Positions 1-3,037 of a DNA stretch of 5,523 bases are shown here, piece after piece. Location: NCBI GenBank assembly GCA_017652965.1, contig JAGBZZ010000355.1, positions 1 through 5,523 on the forward strand. The letters run 5' to 3'. Made by a program: the position numbers and the translations under genes. How positions within the stretch are numbered: the first letter of the stretch is position 1; each line of letters opens with the position of its first letter. The DNA is from Clostridia bacterium. GTDB lineage: Bacteria; Bacillota_A; Clostridia; Oscillospirales; CAG-272. The notes under the pieces are model-generated. The model ran no database searches and was not told the DNA's origin. It saw only the letters and a list, made by a program, of their open reading frames with translations.

Positions 1-17
1 AGCTGAGCCACACCTCG
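1..17 (-). tRNA. 5' end of a tRNA gene, probably tRNA-Pro (cut by window edge)
   Basis: Read on the minus strand, the edge of the window begins CGAGGTG, TG, GCTCAGCT. This fits a tRNA acceptor 5' strand (7 nt), positions 8-9, the D-stem GCTC and the invariant A14-G15 of the D-loop. A C at position 1 and a G at position 9 resemble tRNA-Pro genes of Clostridia, which commonly start C-G-rich and continue TGGCTCAG. Only 17 nt are visible, so the anticodon cannot be read and the proline assignment is inference. A consensus promoter about 28 nt upstream on the same strand (46-74) supports a real transcribed RNA gene. The anticodon, T-arm and any following tRNA genes lie outside the window. Confidence 0.7.
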
Positions 18-45
18 ATACTCCCGGGGATCTATGCGCCTACCT

Positions 46-74
46 ATTATAGCATACACTTTCGTCCTTGTCAA
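46..74 (-). promoter_or_regulatory. Sigma-A promoter for the minus-strand tRNA
   Basis: On the minus strand there is a perfect -35 TTGACA (69-74), a 17-bp spacer and a perfect -10 TATAAT (46-51), with TGC just before the -10 giving an extended -10 motif. Transcription would start near position 39, about 20 nt before the tRNA 5' end, which would be a short leader removed by RNase P. A fully consensus promoter is typical of stable-RNA genes. It is back-to-back with the PHP-gene promoter at 126-154. Confidence 0.87.
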
Positions 75-125
75 GCGTTGTGCGAAAATTTCCTCACGGG
101 AGGTGGGATAGTTTGGGGAAGAGGG

Positions 126-154
126 TTGAAAAGGGGTGTGGCGTGTGCTATAAT
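126..154 (+). promoter_or_regulatory. Sigma-A promoter of the PHP phosphoesterase gene
   Basis: TTGAAA (126-131), a 17-bp spacer and TATAAT (149-154), with TGC immediately before the -10 (extended -10). The predicted start is near 161, leaving a leader of about 75 nt before the ATG at 236. The position of this promoter also argues against any translation start upstream of 236, because an open frame that runs back to about 68 would lie outside the transcript. Confidence 0.85.
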
Positions 155-174
155 GGCGGTAGAACGGCCGGAAT

Positions 175-224
175 AGGGGGAAGACCCCCTCGGGCGAAAG
201 AGAGACGGGGGGCGCTTTTGCCCC
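175..224 (+). other. Two G/C hairpins in the leader of the PHP gene
   Basis: The predicted 5' untranslated leader holds a perfect 6-bp hairpin AGGGGG-AAGA-CCCCCT (175-190). A second hairpin, GGGGC (209-213) with GCCCC (220-224) and loop GCTTTT, ends directly against the Shine-Dalgarno sequence AAGGAGGT (225-232). The C-run at 185-189 can also pair with the G-run at 207-212, which would disrupt both. There is no U tract after either stem, so neither looks like an intrinsic terminator. It matches no riboswitch class that I recognise. Any regulatory role is inference. Confidence 0.4.
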
Positions 225-235
225 AAGGAGGTACT

Positions 236-1189
236 ATGGCTGAGGTTATGAAGCAGTATGCCAATCTGCATACCCATTCCACCCATTCGGACGGGGCGTA
301 TACCCCGCGTGAGCTTGTTGACGTTGCCCGAAAAGAGGGCTATCGCGCCCTTTCGATCACCGACCACGACACCTACACCGGCAACGCCGAGGCCGCCGAG
401 GCCTGCCGCGCGTTTGGGATGGATTTTCTGCCCGGCATCGAGTTTTCTACCAGAAGCAACGTCCTTTCCCAGTGGTACCACATGACCGCCTTTCACTTTG
501 ACCCGACCTATCCCGCCATGCGGGAGTATCTTGTCCGCCTGAGCGAGCGCGAGACCCACCAGACCGAGACGCTTTTTCACCGTGGGGTCAAGGAGGGGTA
601 CATCAAGGGCATCACGTGGGAGGAGGTGCGCGCCTACAACGGCAGCATCACCTGGCTGTGCAACGAGCACGTCTTCCGTGCGATGGTTGCCAAGGGGCTT
701 GCGACCTATCTTGACTATCCCGATTTCTTCAAAAACGTATACGGCAAGCACCGCGCCGAGGTGCCGCCGCTTCACCCCTTTATGGAGGTGGAGGAGCTGA
801 TCCCGCTTGTGCATGCGGCGGGCGGCATCATTTGCCTGGCGCACCCCTATTCCCAGATGAAGACCGTCCCCGCCCTTTGCGAGATGGGGCTGGACGGCAT
901 TGAGGTGTTCCACCCCGATCTGCCCATTGAGACACGGCGCGAGGCGCTGGTGGCGGCCCTTACGCACGACCTGTACGTCTCGGGCGGGAGCGATCACTCC
1001 GGCCTTTGCGGCGGCCAGTACGAGCGGTACGCCGACCCGACCGCGACCGAGTTCTATTTCCCGCCCCGGACGCTGGGGACGACCGCGTATTTTTTTGAGG
1101 AGCTGCGGGATCTTACCAAAAAGCCCGACCGCCGCGCCGTGATGCAGGCTCTGCTTGATGACGGCGGGATCTGGGAGCGGGCGAAGTAA
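236..1189 (+). CDS. PHP-domain metal-dependent phosphoesterase (YciV/TrpH-like)
   Basis: A 317-aa predicted cytosolic protein of the PHP superfamily, whose TrpH/YciV branch includes nucleases and phosphatases acting on 3',5'-diphosphonucleosides or short RNA 5' ends. Visible metal-site motifs in order: HTHSTHSDG at residues 12-20 (H12, H14, D19), TDHD at 42-45 (H44), GIEFS at 67-71 (E69), a histidine in WYHMTAF (H82), AHP at 202-204 (H203) and GGSDHS at 251-256 (D253, H254). The length is slightly above the roughly 290 aa of YciV. The ATG at 236 is chosen because AAGGAGGT (225-232) lies 3 nt upstream and the promoter at 126-154 rules out earlier starts. An in-frame ATG at 248 is possible but sits 15 nt from the Shine-Dalgarno. 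The gene appears monocistronic, with its own promoter and a terminator 37 nt after the stop. Oddity: the last motif reads D-H-S where the family usually has D-x-H. The family call is firm; the substrate is unknown. Confidence 0.92.
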   Translation: MAEVMKQYANLHTHSTHSDGAYTPRELVDVARKEGYRALSITDHDTYTGNAEAAEACRAFGMDFLPGIEFSTRSNVLSQWYHMTAFHFDPTYPAMREYLVRLSERETHQTETLFHRGVKEGYIKGITWEEVRAYNGSITWLCNEHVFRAMVAKGLATYLDYPDFFKNVYGKHRAEVPPLHPFMEVEELIPLVHAAGGIICLAHPYSQMKTVPALCEMGLDGIEVFHPDLPIETRREALVAALTHDLYVSGGSDHSGLCGGQYERYADPTATEFYFPPRTLGTTAYFFEELRDLTKKPDRRAVMQALLDDGGIWERAK

Positions 1190-1226
1190 AGCCGCGTGCG
1201 GCGCGAGGCACCAAACAAAAACCGAG

Positions 1227-1264
1227 AGAGAACACCTTGGCCAAGGCCGAGCTGTTCTCTTTTT
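1227..1264 (+). terminator. Rho-independent terminator of the PHP gene
   Basis: The outer stem AGAGAACA (1227-1234) pairs perfectly with TGTTCTCT (1253-1260). After a C-C mismatch the helix continues with CTTGGC (1236-1241) against GCCGAG (1246-1251), with one G-T wobble and a 4-nt loop. The stem runs directly into a T-run (1260-1264). An A-rich stretch lies just upstream (1213-1221), so partial function on the opposite strand is conceivable. Confidence 0.88.
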
Positions 1265-1368
1265 GCTTGCGTTTCTTCTTTCCTACCGCCTACACGCTGC
1301 ATATGCGAAGCCCGAGAAAGCCGCGGCGAAGCCCCCCACCCCCCGGCGGGTAAAAATGGGGGAACGCC

Positions 1369-1397
1369 TTGACATCACGGGGGGGATGTGGTATAAT
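1369..1397 (+). promoter_or_regulatory. Sigma-A promoter of the membrane LuxR-type regulator, with G7 tract in spacer
   Basis: Perfect -35 TTGACA (1369-1374), 17-bp spacer and perfect -10 TATAAT (1392-1397), with TGG before the -10 (extended -10). The predicted start is near 1404, leaving a leader of about 45 nt. The spacer contains an uninterrupted run of seven Gs (1379-1385). Just upstream are a C6-A-C6 run (1332-1344) and a G5 run (1358-1362). The promoter call is strong; any effect of the tracts is inference. Confidence 0.88.
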
Positions 1398-1448
1398 AGT
1401 ACGAATTATATGGTATAAGGAATAAAATATAGGAAGGGGGAGTGCAGT

Positions 1449-2393
1449 ATGGTCGTCGGATACGGTGTGATCGCCGCGGTTTCGATCCTGCTGATCGTGT
1501 TGTATCAAACGCTGATCAGAAAAAAGGATTTCTGGCTGGGATTTCTTTTCGTCTGTGTGGCGGTGGTCAACCTTGGGTACTTCCTCCTCTCGCTTGCCCC
1601 CACGGTGGGGTTTGCCGTCTTTGCCAATGACCTGGCCTACCTCGGCAGTGTCTTTCTCTCGCTTTGTATGTTCCTCACCATTGCCGGGCTTTGCGGCTTT
1701 GCGGTGCGGCGCCCGTACGTGGTGGCTCTCCTTTCGGCCGCTGTCCTTATGTTCCTCATCGTTGCCACCTCGGGCATTTTGCCGTGGTACTACGAAAGCA
1801 TCGAAATTCAAAAGGTGAACGGTGCGACCGTGCTGTGCAAGGAATACGGGGTACTGCACCCTTTGTACCTTGTCTACCTCGTCTCCTACTTCCTGGCGAT
1901 GATCGCGGCGATCGTGCATTCGGCCGTTAAAAAGCGGGGCGAGGGGCAGAAGTTTGCCGGCGCCCTGGCCGTGATCGTGCTGATCAACCTTGCCGTTTGG
2001 TTTACCGAGAAATTCACCTCTCTTGAGTTTGAGCTGCTTTCGGTCTCTTACGTGGTAAGCGAGGTGATGTTTGTCCTCTTGTACTGGATGATGCAGGACT
2101 ACGTCCCAAGAAGCGCCGTTCCGATCAATGCGACGGCGGGGCGGGACGTGGCCACCCTCCCGATGGCCGAGAAGATCGGCAAGGTGCTTTTGTTTGTCAA
2201 GCAGGGCGAGACGCTTGCCCCGCGTGAGCGGGAGATCTTAGAGCGGATCCTTGGGAACATGCGGCGGCGCGAGATCGCCGATGAGCTTTGCCTTTCGGAA
2301 AATACCGTAAAGACCTACACGCGCACGCTGTATGCCAAGCTTGGGGTCGGTAGCCGTGAGGAGCTGTACGCTCTTCTGTTGCAGGAATGGTAA
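1449..2393 (+). CDS. Seven-helix membrane protein with C-terminal LuxR-type DNA-binding domain
   Basis: A 314-aa protein that looks like a one-component membrane-embedded transcription regulator. Hydrophobic segments lie at about residues 3-22, 29-50, 62-85, 90-110, 138-158, 169-186 and 197-215, giving seven predicted helices. A polar loop of about 25 residues sits between helices 4 and 5 (112-136, with WYYES and KEYGVLHP). This layout resembles the N-terminal 7TM sensor module found on some histidine kinases. A cytosolic linker (216-250) leads to a LuxR/GerE-type helix-turn-helix: L-A-P-R-E-R-E-I-L at 256-264, R-R-E-I-A-D-E-L at 273-280 and the recognition helix S-E-N-T-V-K-T-Y at 283-290, ending K-L-G-V at 297-300. 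There is no receiver or kinase domain, so the signal presumably passes straight from membrane to DNA-binding domain. The ATG at 1449 follows the purine-rich AGGAAGGGGGAG (1431-1442). It is flanked by its own promoter and terminator, so it is monocistronic. It lies just upstream of the surface-protein unit, a candidate target by proximity only. Confidence 0.88.
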   Translation: MVVGYGVIAAVSILLIVLYQTLIRKKDFWLGFLFVCVAVVNLGYFLLSLAPTVGFAVFANDLAYLGSVFLSLCMFLTIAGLCGFAVRRPYVVALLSAAVLMFLIVATSGILPWYYESIEIQKVNGATVLCKEYGVLHPLYLVYLVSYFLAMIAAIVHSAVKKRGEGQKFAGALAVIVLINLAVWFTEKFTSLEFELLSVSYVVSEVMFVLLYWMMQDYVPRSAVPINATAGRDVATLPMAEKIGKVLLFVKQGETLAPREREILERILGNMRRREIADELCLSENTVKTYTRTLYAKLGVGSREELYALLLQEW

Positions 2394-2419
2394 ACGGAAA
2401 GTATTCTTTACATTTTATA

Positions 2420-2447
2420 GGCGGTGGATCTTCCACCGCCTTTTTTT
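2420..2447 (+). terminator. Strong rho-independent terminator after the regulator gene
   Basis: A perfect 9-bp GC-rich stem, GGCGGTGGA (2420-2428) with TCCACCGCC (2432-2440), has a 3-nt loop and is followed by seven Ts (2441-2447). It lies 26 nt after the stop codon of the regulator and separates it from the downstream unit. A second T6 run (2453-2458) follows. Confidence 0.95.
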
Positions 2448-2463
2448 CACCCTTTTTTCACCC
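2442..2463 (+). repeat. 11-bp tandem direct repeat overlapping the terminator tail
   Basis: TTTTTTCACCC occurs twice back-to-back with no mismatch (2442-2452 and 2453-2463). A partial third copy, TTTCACCCC, lies at 2477-2485. The unit is close to one helical turn. It may be a chance duplication of the T tail or part of a control region for the next promoter; the sequence does not decide between them. Confidence 0.6.
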
Positions 2464-2471
2464 CTCTTTTT

Positions 2472-2507
2472 GTGAATTTCACCCCGTGGGGGTGTAGCGC
2501 GTGCGCT
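2472..2507. promoter_or_regulatory. Cluster of three short dyads upstream of the surface-protein unit, possible operators
   Basis: Three inverted repeats lie in 36 bp: GTGAA-T-TTCAC (2472-2482), CACCCC-GTG-GGGGTG (2480-2494) and AGCGC-GT-GCGCT (2496-2507). They fall where the -35 region and upstream contacts of the promoter at 2516-2524 would be. Their symmetry is seen directly; binding by a regulator, possibly the LuxR-type protein encoded just upstream, is inference. None follows a consensus that I can name. Confidence 0.4.
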
Positions 2508-2515
2508 TACGTGCG

Positions 2516-2524
2516 TGCTACAAT
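2516..2524 (+). promoter_or_regulatory. Extended -10 promoter for the 143-aa protein and surface-protein unit
   Basis: TGC followed by TACAAT (2519-2524) matches an extended -10 motif with one mismatch to TATAAT. No recognisable -35 is present at 16-18 bp spacing (the region reads AGCGCG). This contrasts with the three other promoters here, which have consensus or near-consensus -35 hexamers. It may therefore depend on an activator. The predicted start is near 2531, giving a leader of about 45 nt. Confidence 0.6.
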
Positions 2525-2563
2525 GGGGGCAAGCTACGGCCAAAAAAGACAAACAAGGAAAGC

Positions 2564-2571
2564 GAGGTGAT
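2564..2571 (+). promoter_or_regulatory. Ribosome binding site that fixes a TTG start
   Basis: GAGGTGAT is complementary to the 3' end of 16S rRNA and sits 5 nt before the TTG at 2577. An in-frame TGA at 2568-2570 prevents any earlier start. The next in-frame ATG (2622) has no Shine-Dalgarno, so the TTG is favoured. Confidence 0.75.
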
Positions 2572-2576
2572 ACGGC

Positions 2577-3008
2577 TTGAGAAGCAGACGGATTCTTTTT
2601 GACAGATTTTCCTTCCCGCGGATGCGTGGGCTGCATTACCTTCTCGACGAGAAAAAGCCGATCACCGATTACCTGTTTGTGGGGGATCGGCGCGAGCGGT
2701 TTTCGATGTATTTTGAAAACGGCTTTCCGCTTTTCACCGTCCCCAAGGAAGGCGACCGCTCGTACTGTTTGTTTGAGCTGCGCCGCCCCTCCCGCACGAT
2801 CCGCATCTTTTGCCCCGAAAAGCATAAGAACCTGGATGCGGTGGTGTGGTATTTTTCGGTGGAGATACAGGATCCGAAGGGAGAGACCCACGTCCTGCCC
2901 GGGCAGATCCGTGTCAACCCCAACGACCCAAGCATCCGCATGATGCGCGGCAAGCCGCGCTTTGTGGAGGTGCTGGAACGGGTCGAGCTGAACGAGAGCT
3001 TTGCATAA
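2577..3008 (+). CDS. Unrecognised 143-aa soluble protein, TTG start
   Basis: I do not recognise this family. The protein is 143 aa, rich in Arg/Lys and aromatic residues, with no signal peptide or membrane helix, so it is probably cytosolic. Alternating hydrophobic stretches suggest beta structure: D-Y-L-F-V at 31-35, F-S-M-Y-F at 42-46, S-Y-C-L-F-E-L at 62-68, T-I-R-I-F at 73-77 and A-V-V-W-Y-F-S-V-E-I at 88-97, followed by a proline-rich turn (L-P-G-Q-I-R-V-N-P-N-D-P). There is one cysteine pair far apart (C64, C78) and no metal motif. Translation starts at TTG, decided by the ribosome site at 2564-2571; starting at the ATG at 2622 would give 128 aa. It is the first gene of a probable two-gene operon, as the stop is only 29 nt from the ATG of the large exported protein and no terminator intervenes. 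A role in expression, folding or export of that protein is possible but unsupported beyond position. Confidence 0.75.
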   Translation: MRSRRILFDRFSFPRMRGLHYLLDEKKPITDYLFVGDRRERFSMYFENGFPLFTVPKEGDRSYCLFELRRPSRTIRIFCPEKHKNLDAVVWYFSVEIQDPKGETHVLPGQIRVNPNDPSIRMMRGKPRFVEVLERVELNESFA

Positions 3009-3037
3009 TCACATAAAAAGCAAAAGGAGAGATCATT

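Noticed and set aside
96..107. Small inverted repeat CCTC-ACGG-GAGG between the two divergent promoters
   Set aside because: The 4-bp arms are too short to separate from chance, and there is no T tract or known operator consensus.
68..235. N-terminal extension of the PHP protein by 56 codons
   Set aside because: The extension crosses the predicted promoter (126-154), has no family similarity and lacks a ribosome site, whereas the ATG at 236 follows AAGGAGGT.
71..997. A 308-codon open frame on the minus strand
   Set aside because: Antisense to the PHP gene, whose metal-binding motifs are unambiguous. It would also run through two promoters.
1290..1919. A 209-codon minus-strand frame over the regulator gene and its promoter
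   Set aside because: Composition is rich in H, R, K and Q without any domain, and it is antisense to the transmembrane region, which gives polar text when read backwards.
2599..2943. An overlapping 114-codon plus-strand frame within the 143-aa gene
   Set aside because: It has no ribosome site, and its text is rich in S, R, P and C, as expected for an out-of-frame reading of a GC-rich gene.
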